Part shown: one piece after another, positions 1-8,253 of the stretch
Numbering within the stretch: the first letter of the stretch is position 1
Layout of the letters: each line of letters begins with the position of its first letter
DNA from: Pectobacterium versatile
Lineage (GTDB): Bacteria; Pseudomonadota; Gammaproteobacteria; Enterobacterales; Enterobacteriaceae
Direction: 5' to 3'
NCBI RefSeq assembly: GCF_020166435.1
Contig: NZ_JAINZP010000015.1
Span: 1 to 64,000, forward strand
Length of the DNA: 64,000 nucleotides
Notes under the pieces: generated by a model
What the model saw: the letters and a program-made list of their open reading frames with translations, nothing else
Told to the model about the DNA's origin: nothing
The model's database searches: none
Made by a program: the position numbers and the translations under genes

Positions 1-2814
1 AGTCTCGGAGCCAACCGTAACGGTGATCGCGTCACCGACTTTAACATCGTTATCGACTTTACCGGTCACCGCAATGGTCTGCCCAGACTCGGCAGCGTTA
101 ATGACGTTATCGGACGTGACATTATCGATAGAGATCGACGCCGTTGGCGCAACCGTATCCACACCGTAAGTGTGCGAGATATTGGCCGTCGTGATATTAC
201 CCGCCGTGTCGCGCGTCGTGACTGTCGCACTCACATCGCTGTTCGCAGCCAGCACGGAACCCGGAACATTGACGCTCCAGGTCTTGCCATCGGTATTCAC
301 CGTCGTTTGATAGGTTTCGGTGCCGACTTTCACCGTCACCGCATCGCCCGCTTTAACTTCATTGCCAACTTTACCGGTCACCGCAATGGTCTGACCCGAT
401 TCACTGGCATTAATCACGTTATCCGACGTGACATCATCGATGGAGATCGAAGCCACTGGCGCGACGGTATCCACGCCATAAGCGTGGCTGGCATTGGCAG
501 TCGTGACGTTACCTGCGGTATCACGGGTGGTGACAGTCGCACTCACATCACCGTTTGAAGCCAGCACCGATCCCGGAACGTTCACGCTCCAGGTCTTACC
601 ATCGGTATTCACCGTCGTCTGGTACGTTTCGGTACCGACTTTCACCGTAACCGCATCGCCCGCTTTGACTTCATTGCCGACCTGACCGGTGACCGCGATG
701 GTCTGGCCGGATTCAGCGGCATTGATCACGTTATCGGACGTGACATCATCAATAGAAATTGAGGCAACAGGTGCAACGGTATCAACACTGTAAGCGTGAC
801 TGGTATTGGCGGTGGTGACATTGCCTGCGGTATCACTCGTGGTGACCGAAGCAGAGACATCACCGTTTGCAGCCAGCACCGAACCCGGAACATTCACACT
901 CCAGGTCTTGCCATCGGTATTCACCGTCGTCTGGTAGGTTTCGGTACCGACTTTCACCGTAACCGTATCGCCTGCTTTGACTTCATTACCCACCTGACCA
1001 GTTACTGCAATGCTCTGACCGGACTCGCTGGCATTGATCACGTTATCGGACGTGACATTATCAATAGAGATAGAGGCTGTTGGTGCAACCGTATCCACGC
1101 CGTAAGCATGGCTGGTGTTCGCGGTGGTGACATTACCTGCGGTATCACGGGTAGTGACCGTCGCACTCACATCACCGTTTGCAGCCAGAACAGCACCCGG
1201 AACATTGACGCTCCAGGTTTTGCCGTCGGTATTCACCGTCGTCTGGTAGGTTTCCGTGCCGACTTTAACGGTAATCGCGTCACCCGCTTTCACGTCGTTA
1301 TCGACTTTCCCCGTCACGGCAATCGTCTGGCCGGACTCGCTGGCATTGATCACGTTATCTGACGTGACGTTATCGATAGAGATCGAAGCGACAGGCGCTA
1401 CGGTATCCACACCGTAAGTGTGCGAGGTATTGGCGGTGGTGACATTGCCCGCGGTATCGAGTGTGGTTACTGTGGCACTCACATCGCCATTGGCTGCCAG
1501 CACCGATCCCAGAACATTCACGCTCCAGGTTTGGCCATCAGTATTGACGGTCGTCTGGTATGTTTCGGTACCGACTTTCACCGTCACCACATCGCCCGCT
1601 TTGACTTCATTGCCGACTTTACCGGTGACCGCGATGGTCTGACCGGATTCACTGGCATTGATCACGTTATCAGACGTGACATTGTCGATAGAGATAGACG
1701 CCGTTGGTGCAACCGTATCGACACCGTAAGTGTGGCTGGTATTGGCGGTAGTGACGTTGCCTGCGGTATCACGTGTGGTCACGGTGGCACTCACATCGCC
1801 GTTAGCCGCCAGCACCGATCCCGGAACATTCACGCTCCAGGTTTGGCCATCAGTATTGACGGTCGTCTGGTATGTTTCGGTACCGACTTTCACCGTCACC
1901 GCATCGCCCGCTTTGACTTCATTGCCGACTTTACCGGTGACCGCAATGGTCTGGCCGGATTCGGCCGCGTTAATCACGTTATCACTGGTGACGTCATCGA
2001 TAGAGATTGAGGCAACAGGGGACAAAGTATCGACCGTTACCGCTTCACTTCCGCCCGTACCAGGAATGCCCGCAGTATCGGTGTAGCTACCGTCAGGGAT
2101 GCTGACGCGGACTTCTCCCTCAAAATTGGCGGCTGGCGTCAATGTCGCCGTCCAGCGAGTAGGATCGTTAGGATCCTGCACTAGATTGGTTACAGAACCA
2201 TTTGCTACGGTGATATCACTGAGGTCAAAACCAATAATCGGTTTTGTGAAGACGAAACTTACTGTGCCATCACTGTTTATGACAATGGTGACAGAAGGTG
2301 GTGTGGTATCCGTTGCCGCAGCCAGCAACGTGGATGAATCTGCGCCATCCAAAACCGATGAGGCTCTGTCAGTAAACGATATGCCCGCGGTATCATAACC
2401 AATTGGCGTCGTAACGACCTCGGCCGTCAAATTCAGAACTACCGTTGGATTGAAATGCCCACCGCCGCCGTCACCCGCTTCTCCGGTGTTGTCATTACCC
2501 GCGGCAGTCGCTTCTAATACTTGCGTTGGGTCGGCGCCCTGAGCGATAGCATCCTGTATAGCAGCGACATCACTGGCGACATCCGTATTTTGCTGGGAAG
2601 ACGCGCTGCTTATATCACTCCAGCGGCTATCACGCCCCAGATCCAGCGTCTTGCCATCAGGTAATGTGATTGAAACCGCGCCGTTGGCACCGGTCACCAC
2701 TTCTTCACCACGGTAAACCCGATCGCCAGCAACCAGCAGCCTCTGACTCCCATCAAGCGCAACGATAAAAACCTGTCCAATAACGAATTTAATAACGCCA
2801 ATTACACTATTCAA
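1..2814 (-). CDS. Giant repetitive type I-secreted adhesin, LapA/BapA-like (N-terminal part; 3' end outside window)
   Basis: The first 938 residues of a surface adhesin whose gene runs off the left edge; the frame is open throughout. The start is a TTG at 2814 with AAGGAG eight bases upstream, giving MNSVIGVIKFVIGQVF. Residues 1-~100 resemble the LapA-family N-terminal retention module. EATAAG follows, with the TAAG at residues 103-106 (bases 2497-2508), where LapA proteins are cut by the LapG protease. Next come a Gly-rich linker and an Ig-like segment (~150-260), then tandem 104-residue Ig-like repeats to the edge. The C-terminal RTX/secretion signal is not visible. In this family the module plugs the outer-membrane pore so the adhesin stays on the cell surface, and low c-di-GMP releases it by proteolysis. 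It lies divergent to a complete type I secretion operon, its likely exporter. Confidence 0.88.
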   Translation of the reverse strand, partial: MNSVIGVIKFVIGQVFIVALDGSQRLLVAGDRVYRGEEVVTGANGAVSITLPDGKTLDLGRDSRWSDISSASSQQNTDVASDVAAIQDAIAQGADPTQVLEATAAGNDNTGEAGDGGGGHFNPTVVLNLTAEVVTTPIGYDTAGISFTDRASSVLDGADSSTLLAAATDTTPPSVTIVINSDGTVSFVFTKPIIGFDLSDITVANGSVTNLVQDPNDPTRWTATLTPAANFEGEVRVSIPDGSYTDTAGIPGTGGSEAVTVDTLSPVASISIDDVTSDNVINAAESGQTIAVTGKVGNEVKAGDAVTVKVGTETYQTTVNTDGQTWSVNVPGSVLAANGDVSATVTTRDTAGNVTTANTSHTYGVDTVAPTASISIDNVTSDNVINASESGQTIAVTGKVGNEVKAGDVVTVKVGTETYQTTVNTDGQTWSVNVLGSVLAANGDVSATVTTLDTAGNVTTANTSHTYGVDTVAPVASISIDNVTSDNVINASESGQTIAVTGKVDNDVKAGDAITVKVGTETYQTTVNTDGKTWSVNVPGAVLAANGDVSATVTTRDTAGNVTTANTSHAYGVDTVAPTASISIDNVTSDNVINASESGQSIAVTGQVGNEVKAGDTVTVKVGTETYQTTVNTDGKTWSVNVPGSVLAANGDVSASVTTSDTAGNVTTANTSHAYSVDTVAPVASISIDDVTSDNVINAAESGQTIAVTGQVGNEVKAGDAVTVKVGTETYQTTVNTDGKTWSVNVPGSVLASNGDVSATVTTRDTAGNVTTANASHAYGVDTVAPVASISIDDVTSDNVINASESGQTIAVTGKVGNEVKAGDAVTVKVGTETYQTTVNTDGKTWSVNVPGSVLAANSDVSATVTTRDTAGNITTANISHTYGVDTVAPTASISIDNVTSDNVINAAESGQTIAVTGKVDNDVKVGDAITVTVGSET
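155..2026 (-). repeat. Six tandem 312-bp (104-aa) Ig-like repeats inside the adhesin gene
   Basis: The junction word around GTAT(C/T)(C/A)AC recurs at 155, 467, 779, 1091, 1403, 1715 and 2027, always exactly 312 bp apart, and a further partial unit reaches base 1. On the coding strand each unit encodes a fold with recognisable pieces SGQTIAVTGKV, AVTVKVGTETYQTTV, TWSVNVPGSVL and a TRDTAGN turn. At least two subtypes alternate: most units have KVGNEVKAGD, while the units near 1-65 and 1261-1320 have KVDNDVK. Near-identity over this length favours copy-number change by recombination and slippage. Confidence 0.95.
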
Positions 2815-3194
2815 AATACTGTCTCCTTGATATCTATAATTATTTTTATGATATTGCGATATTGCGGCTATAGATCTTGGCTATCATCCTGATAAGGTTG
2901 ACTTGCTATGTCGTCCTGACTTTTTTTAAAAAAAAGCGTTACGATAGTGCTGTTGTTGAGTGCAAATGCTTGACTCAATGAACGATATAATAAAAAATTC
3001 AGAATATTCTTTCCAGAACTTTACTTACTTTGAGTCACTCTTATTTTTCTCGCATTAGTTTTTCCAGAAAAAATAAGTTAAGATATTGATATAAAATGAA
3101 TAAAATAAAATAAATTCGTTAGACGCTTATATAACACCCCAACATTTTAATAGGAATAATCACAAATAAAGTTCTTTGTGAAGGAAAATTGCTG
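2815..3194. other. Divergent AT-rich intergenic region between adhesin and secretion operon
   Basis: About 380 bp with no convincing gene. It is strongly AT-rich, especially 2930-3130, and must hold the promoters for the adhesin (leftward) and the secretion operon (rightward). I could not identify a convincing -35/-10 pair or a named operator. The base composition would suit H-NS-type silencing, which is inference only. Confidence 0.5.
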
Positions 3195-4550
3195 ATGATG
3201 ATGTGTAAATACCGTTTTACTTTATTATCTTTTATTACCGTTTTTTCCACCGCAACGTATGCCGACACGATCCAAGAAGCAGTAAAAGGCACGCTCTATA
3301 CACACCCCGAAGTAAGTGCATCCATTAATAGTCGTTTTTCTGCCGAACACGATTTACGAGCGGCAAAAGGGGGATACCTTCCTTCCATCACACTGAGTGC
3401 AGGTGTTGGCCGCGAAGAAACCGATAGCCCCTCGACACGCGCTAGCATCAATAAACGCGTTGAACTCAGCCGCCAAGAGTCGAGCATCAATCTGAGCCAA
3501 ACGGTATTTGATGGTTTTGCCACCTCCAGCGAAGTGGGCAGACAGCGTGCCACCGTCAATTCACGTGCCTATAAAGTCTTAAATACCAGTGAATCGACGG
3601 CGTTAGATACCGTTCAGGTCTATCTCAATGTGCTGCAACGTCAGGAGTTTGTCCGTCTGGCAGAAGCCAACCTTGCAAGCCATGAACGTATTTACGATCA
3701 AATCAGGCTACGCAGCGAACAAGGCGTTGGGCGATTGGCCGATTTGGATCAGGCTGAAGCACGTCTTGCACAGGCCCGTAACAACGTGCTGACGGAAAAA
3801 ACCAATCTGGACGATGCCAAAATCAACTACATGAGCGTTGTGGGCAAGGTGCCGGAGAATTTGGTGATGCCCGATGCTTCTGCGATAAAGCTCCCTGCCT
3901 CGTTGGATGAAGCCCAGCGCATCATGCTGGCTAACAGCCCAGCACTGAAGTCTGCAGAATCAGATATTGAAGCCACTCAGCAGCAATACGAGACTTCAAA
4001 ATCAACGTTTTACCCGCGCCTCAACGTTGAGCTCTCTCGCACGATGGATAACAACGTTGACGGGACGCGCGGTCAAAATAATGAGTGGCAGGCGATGCTG
4101 CGGATGCGCTACAACCTGTATGAAGGCGGTAGCAGCAAGGCCAACATGGAATCAAAAGCCTATCAGGTAAAAGAAGCTCAGGATGTCCGAAATAATGCCC
4201 TGCGCCTGCTGAGTGAAGAGCTCAAACTAGCCTGGTCAGCGTTAAATAACTCGCGTCAGCAACTGCCGATTGCCGCCGAATATGCCGACCGCAGTATGAA
4301 AGTGCGTACCGCCTATCAGAAGCAATTTGGCTTGGGAGAAAGGACGCTACTGGACCTGCTGGACAGTGAAAACGAGCTGTTCACCGCACAGCGCCGTCTG
4401 GTCGAGGTTCGCTTCATCTCACTCTACACCGAATACCGGATCGCATCCCGTATGGGAGAGCTATTAAACCGTTTGGCGATCCCAGCGCCTGATGCGGGTA
4501 CCAGCTTGACAAACGTAACCACTCACGCAGAGTTGCCGAGCCTTAATTAA
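3195..4550 (+). CDS. TolC-family outer-membrane channel of a type I secretion system (LapE-like)
   Basis: Outer-membrane factor that forms the trans-periplasmic exit duct for the neighbouring ABC transporter. About 451 residues, within the usual TolC-family range. A signal peptide covers residues ~1-23, cut after TYA. The mature chain has the two-fold repeated helical architecture of the family, with coiled-coil stretches rich in Ala/Gln/Glu (for example RLADLDQAEARLAQARNN) and a C-terminal GERTLLDLLDSENELFTAQ segment typical of type I secretion TolC proteins. I chose the ATG at 3195 because AAGGAA lies eight bases upstream. A TTG six bases earlier is in frame but too close to that site, and ATGs at 3198 and 3201 are also possible. 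First gene of a three-gene operon, 78 bp before the ABC transporter. Confidence 0.9.
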   Translation: MMMCKYRFTLLSFITVFSTATYADTIQEAVKGTLYTHPEVSASINSRFSAEHDLRAAKGGYLPSITLSAGVGREETDSPSTRASINKRVELSRQESSINLSQTVFDGFATSSEVGRQRATVNSRAYKVLNTSESTALDTVQVYLNVLQRQEFVRLAEANLASHERIYDQIRLRSEQGVGRLADLDQAEARLAQARNNVLTEKTNLDDAKINYMSVVGKVPENLVMPDASAIKLPASLDEAQRIMLANSPALKSAESDIEATQQQYETSKSTFYPRLNVELSRTMDNNVDGTRGQNNEWQAMLRMRYNLYEGGSSKANMESKAYQVKEAQDVRNNALRLLSEELKLAWSALNNSRQQLPIAAEYADRSMKVRTAYQKQFGLGERTLLDLLDSENELFTAQRRLVEVRFISLYTEYRIASRMGELLNRLAIPAPDAGTSLTNVTTHAELPSLN

Positions 4551-4628
4551 TATATTTCATTGGTCAGACGGCGATCAATTATGGTTTATATGCAGGAGAA
4601 TTACGTTGCGTAAGGAACGTCCAGTTAA

Positions 4629-6863
4629 ATGAAGTTGCATTCAGTACAAGAGACAAATGGTTCTGATAAATCAGTTGCCCAAGAGCCTGCGGTTCATGAA
4701 CCGCAGATCGCTCATGAGCCCATCGTTCATGAAAATAGTGACCCTCGCAGCCGTCATGACGACCCGTTATTGGATTGCTTGCTGATCCTCTGCACTTTGC
4801 AGGGGAAATCCGTCAGCCGTACCACCCTCACCGCCGGGCTCCCCTTAGCCAATCAGCGGTTATCGGTAAAATTGCTCCCAAGAGCTGCCGCACGCGCGGG
4901 GTTGCAAGGGCGCGTACTCAAACGTTCTCTGAATAAAATTTCCGAGATGTCGCTCCCCGCGATGTTGCTGTTACGGGAAGGTCGCGCGGCGATTCTGTTA
5001 GGCTGGAACGCTGACGGCAGCGCACGTCTGATGCCCAGTGAAACAGAAGGCGGTGAAATTTCCGTTGAGCACAATACGCTGCAACAGAATTACCTCGGTC
5101 TGGTGATGTTCGCCCAGCCTCGCCATCAGTTCGATCTGCAAAACCCGTCGCTGATCCCCCGAACCAAATCCTGGTTCAAAGATACGCTTAAGCTTTCGCG
5201 TTCGCTCTATCTCGATGCCGTCCTTGCCAGTTTGCTGGTGAACATTATCGCACTTGCCACACCGCTGTTCGTGATGAATGTCTATGACCGCGTTGTGCCC
5301 AATCAGGCAACGGCGACACTATGGGTACTGGCTATCGGCGTTACTGGCGCTTTTGTTTTCGATTTAATTCTCAAAACGCTGCGCGGCATTTGCCTCGATA
5401 TGGCAGGAAAAAAAACCGACCTGATTATTTCCGCCACGTTATTTGAACGCATTACCGGTATGTCGATGAAAGCTCGACCGCCACGGGTCGGGAGCTTTGC
5501 ACAGAATATTCATGAATTTCAGTCGCTCAGAGATTTTCTTTCTTCACTGACGCTGACGACGCTGATCGATTTTCCTTTTACGCTGCTTCTGCTACTGGTT
5601 ATCGGCATCATCGGCGGCCCGCTGGTCTGGGTTTCCATACTGGCCTACCCTATCGCCCTGCTGGCAAGCTGGGCGATGCAAAAACCGCTGTCTGCTACCA
5701 TTGAAAAAACGATGCACCTTGCCAGTGAACGGCAAGCTACGCTGATCGAAACCTTAAGCTGTCTGGACGCGATCAAGGTCAATAATGCGGAAAGTGAACG
5801 GCAGCACCTGTGGGAACAGACCATTGGCAGCCTGAGCAAGCTGGAAATGCGGGCAAAGGCGCTGTCTTCACTGGCGGTAAACCTGACGCAGTGGTTCCAG
5901 CAATTTGCTGGCATTGCCATGATCGTCGTCGGTGTCTATATGCTGATTAACGGCAAACTCAGTATGGGTGGGCTGATTGCCTGCTACATGCTGAACGGCA
6001 GAGCGCTCATGCCGTTGGGCCAACTGTCTGGCTTGGTCAGCCGTTACCAGCAGGCACGTTTGACGATGCAAACCACCGAACAGATGATGCAGCTGCCGCA
6101 AGAGCGTAGCGATAACGAACGTCCGCTGAAGCGCGAAAGCATCCGAGGCGGTATCGAATTTCGCGATGTGACGTTTAATTACCCAGAACAAAAAACCAGT
6201 TCGCTGCAAGGCATCAGCCTGACCATCGCCCCTGGTGAAAAAGTGGGTGTCATTGGCCGTAGCGGCTCGGGAAAAAGCTCGCTGCAAAAACTGATCGTAA
6301 ACCTCTACCAGCCTAATACGGGCAATATTCTGATCGACGGCGTCGATGCACGTCAGTTGGATGTCAGCGATTTGCGTCACAATATAGGCTATGTTCCTCA
6401 GGATATTCAGCTGTTTAGTGGTTCACTGCGCAATAACCTGATTAGCGGCGCACGCTATGTCGAAGACGAATCCATGCTGCGAGCCGCAGAAATCTCAGGG
6501 GTAAATGAGTTTGCTCGCCTGCACCCCGATGGCTATAACCTCCAGGTTGGTGAACGCGGCCAACAACTCTCCGGCGGGCAGCGTCAGGCCGTCGCGATAG
6601 CCAGAGCGCTGCTGCTCGATCCACCGATTCTGGTGCTAGATGAACCCACCAGTTCAATGGATAACACTAGCGAAGACCGACTAAAGCAAGCTCTGGCCCC
6701 CGTGATTGCAGAGAAAACACTCTTGCTAGTTACCCATCGGGTTTCAATGCTGGCGCTGGTCGATCGTTTAGTGATTGTCGACAGAGGTAAAATTATTGCT
6801 GATGGGCCGAAAGCAATCGTGATGGATGCATTGAAGAAGGGGCAGATCAATGCGTCTCGGTAA
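4629..6863 (+). CDS. Type I secretion ABC transporter/permease (LapB-like, degenerate C39 domain)
   Basis: Inner-membrane ATPase that drives adhesin export. 744 residues. Residues 1-45 carry a short acidic/His stretch with HEP repeats. Residues ~46-155 form a C39-peptidase-like domain (DPLLDCLLILCTLQG) that lacks the QxxxxDC catalytic motif, as expected for exporters of substrates that are not cleaved. A transmembrane domain follows (~185-480), then the nucleotide-binding domain with Walker A GRSGSGKSS (~543-551), signature LSGGQRQ (647-653) and Walker B ILVLDEP (~667-673). The start ATG at 4629 follows AAGGA. It overlaps the next gene by 14 bp, indicating translational coupling. Together with its neighbours it makes a full type I system for large adhesins. 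Confidence 0.93.
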   Translation: MKLHSVQETNGSDKSVAQEPAVHEPQIAHEPIVHENSDPRSRHDDPLLDCLLILCTLQGKSVSRTTLTAGLPLANQRLSVKLLPRAAARAGLQGRVLKRSLNKISEMSLPAMLLLREGRAAILLGWNADGSARLMPSETEGGEISVEHNTLQQNYLGLVMFAQPRHQFDLQNPSLIPRTKSWFKDTLKLSRSLYLDAVLASLLVNIIALATPLFVMNVYDRVVPNQATATLWVLAIGVTGAFVFDLILKTLRGICLDMAGKKTDLIISATLFERITGMSMKARPPRVGSFAQNIHEFQSLRDFLSSLTLTTLIDFPFTLLLLLVIGIIGGPLVWVSILAYPIALLASWAMQKPLSATIEKTMHLASERQATLIETLSCLDAIKVNNAESERQHLWEQTIGSLSKLEMRAKALSSLAVNLTQWFQQFAGIAMIVVGVYMLINGKLSMGGLIACYMLNGRALMPLGQLSGLVSRYQQARLTMQTTEQMMQLPQERSDNERPLKRESIRGGIEFRDVTFNYPEQKTSSLQGISLTIAPGEKVGVIGRSGSGKSSLQKLIVNLYQPNTGNILIDGVDARQLDVSDLRHNIGYVPQDIQLFSGSLRNNLISGARYVEDESMLRAAEISGVNEFARLHPDGYNLQVGERGQQLSGGQRQAVAIARALLLDPPILVLDEPTSSMDNTSEDRLKQALAPVIAEKTLLLVTHRVSMLALVDRLVIVDRGKIIADGPKAIVMDALKKGQINASR

Positions 6864-8211
6864 ATATATCAAACGAATCAAACGGTATTTTGTCGGTGGA
6901 GATGAGGAAAGCCTACAAACCATGCCAGAAGTGAGTCGGGCAATGGCTGAAGATTCCCCACGTTCTATGCGCTTTACGCTGTGGGCTATCGGTGCTTTTT
7001 TCCTGTTTTTCATCCTGTGGGCTGGGCTCGCGGATATCGATGAAGTTACTCGCGGCGATGGTAAAGCGATCCCATCTTCCCGGCTGCAAAAAATCCAAAA
7101 CCTGGAAGGCGGCATTATCACGGAAGTGTTCATTCGTGAGGGACAAGTCGTCAATGCCGGCGATCCTTTGCTGCGCCTTGATGATACCCGCTTTGCCTCC
7201 AACGTCGGTGAAACCGAAGCTGACAGGCTTTCGCTACTGTCGCGAATTGAACGCCTGAGCGCTGAAATTAACGGTCAAGAGCTCGTGCTTTCCGAAGAAA
7301 TCACGACGCAAGCGCCTAAAATCGCGGCAGGAGAAAAAGAGCTTTATAACAGCCGCCGCCAGCAACTACATAATGAGATATCCGGTCTGGAAGAGCAGTT
7401 GATCCAGCGTCATCAGGAACTGCGAGATTTCTCTACCAAGGAAATTCAGTTCCGCAATAGTCTGGGTCTGCTTCAGCAAGAAATAAAAATGTCAGAGCCA
7501 TTGATCGCAGAAGGTGCCATTTCTAAAGTAGAAGTTTTACGTCTGCGCCGTGCTGAAGTCGAAACCCGTGGTCAGCTTGATTCCATCAAACTCTCCATAC
7601 CGCGGGCCGAGTCTGCGATTAAAGAGGGCGAGAATAAAATAGAGGAAACGCGTAGCCGCTATAAAAGCGAGGCGTTATCTCAGCTAAGTGAAGCACAAAC
7701 CAGCCTGAACAAAATTGAAGCCACAGGTAAAGCGCTCGAAGATCGGGTAAACCGAACGCTGGTCGTCTCCCCTGTTCGCGGTATCGTGCAGCAACTTCTG
7801 GTGAATACCATCGGGGGGGTGATTCAGCCGGGTAGCGATCTGGTGGAAATTGTTCCGCTGGATGACAAACTGTTGGTAGAAGCGAAAATTCGCCCTCAGG
7901 ATATTGCCTTTCTACATCCGGGTCAGGATGCCATAATAAAATTGACAGCCTATGACTACACTATCTATGGCGGTTTAAAGGGTCAGTTGGAACAAATCAG
8001 CCCTGACACTGTAACCGATAAAGAAGGGAACAGCTTTTATATTATTCGGCTACGGACTGATAAGAATTATTTAGGTTCAGCCGATAAACCCCTTCTTATC
8101 ATTCCTGGCATGGTGGCCTCAGTTGATATAATCACGGGAAAGAAAACGATTCTCAGTTATTTGTTGAAGCCAATTATTCGTGCAAAAGCAGAAGCACTGC
8201 GAGAAAGATAG
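6850..8211 (+). CDS. HlyD-family membrane-fusion protein of type I secretion system (LapC-like)
   Basis: Periplasmic adaptor that joins the ABC transporter to the outer-membrane channel. 453 residues. A short cytoplasmic N-terminus is followed by one membrane segment (~42-60), a lipoyl half-motif (NLEGGIITEVFIREGQVV), a long coiled coil (~105-300), and the second lipoyl/beta-barrel part (VNRTLVVSPVRGIVQ). The C-terminal IPGMVASVDIITGKKT resembles the HlyD family signature. The start lies inside the end of the ABC gene with GAAGAAGG upstream. It is the last gene of the operon, and a strong hairpin terminator begins one base after the stop. Confidence 0.93.
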   Translation: MRLGKYIKRIKRYFVGGDEESLQTMPEVSRAMAEDSPRSMRFTLWAIGAFFLFFILWAGLADIDEVTRGDGKAIPSSRLQKIQNLEGGIITEVFIREGQVVNAGDPLLRLDDTRFASNVGETEADRLSLLSRIERLSAEINGQELVLSEEITTQAPKIAAGEKELYNSRRQQLHNEISGLEEQLIQRHQELRDFSTKEIQFRNSLGLLQQEIKMSEPLIAEGAISKVEVLRLRRAEVETRGQLDSIKLSIPRAESAIKEGENKIEETRSRYKSEALSQLSEAQTSLNKIEATGKALEDRVNRTLVVSPVRGIVQQLLVNTIGGVIQPGSDLVEIVPLDDKLLVEAKIRPQDIAFLHPGQDAIIKLTAYDYTIYGGLKGQLEQISPDTVTDKEGNSFYIIRLRTDKNYLGSADKPLLIIPGMVASVDIITGKKTILSYLLKPIIRAKAEALRER

Positions 8212-8241
8212 AAAAAAGGCGCTCAGCAAAGCGCCTTTTTT
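8212..8241. terminator. Bidirectional terminator between secretion operon and diguanylate cyclase
   Basis: A 12-bp perfect stem (8212-8223 with 8230-8241) and six-base loop, with an A-run on the left arm and a T-run on the right. It can therefore end transcripts from both the rightward secretion operon and the leftward cyclase gene. Confidence 0.9.
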
Positions 8242-8253
8242 CTATTTCATTTA

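Noticed and set aside
172-2398. Series of long plus-strand open frames opposite the adhesin repeats
   Set aside because: They are antisense shadows of the 312-bp repeats; their repetitive, His/Arg/Asp- or Val/Thr-rich products follow the repeat period and the minus-strand adhesin frame explains the region.
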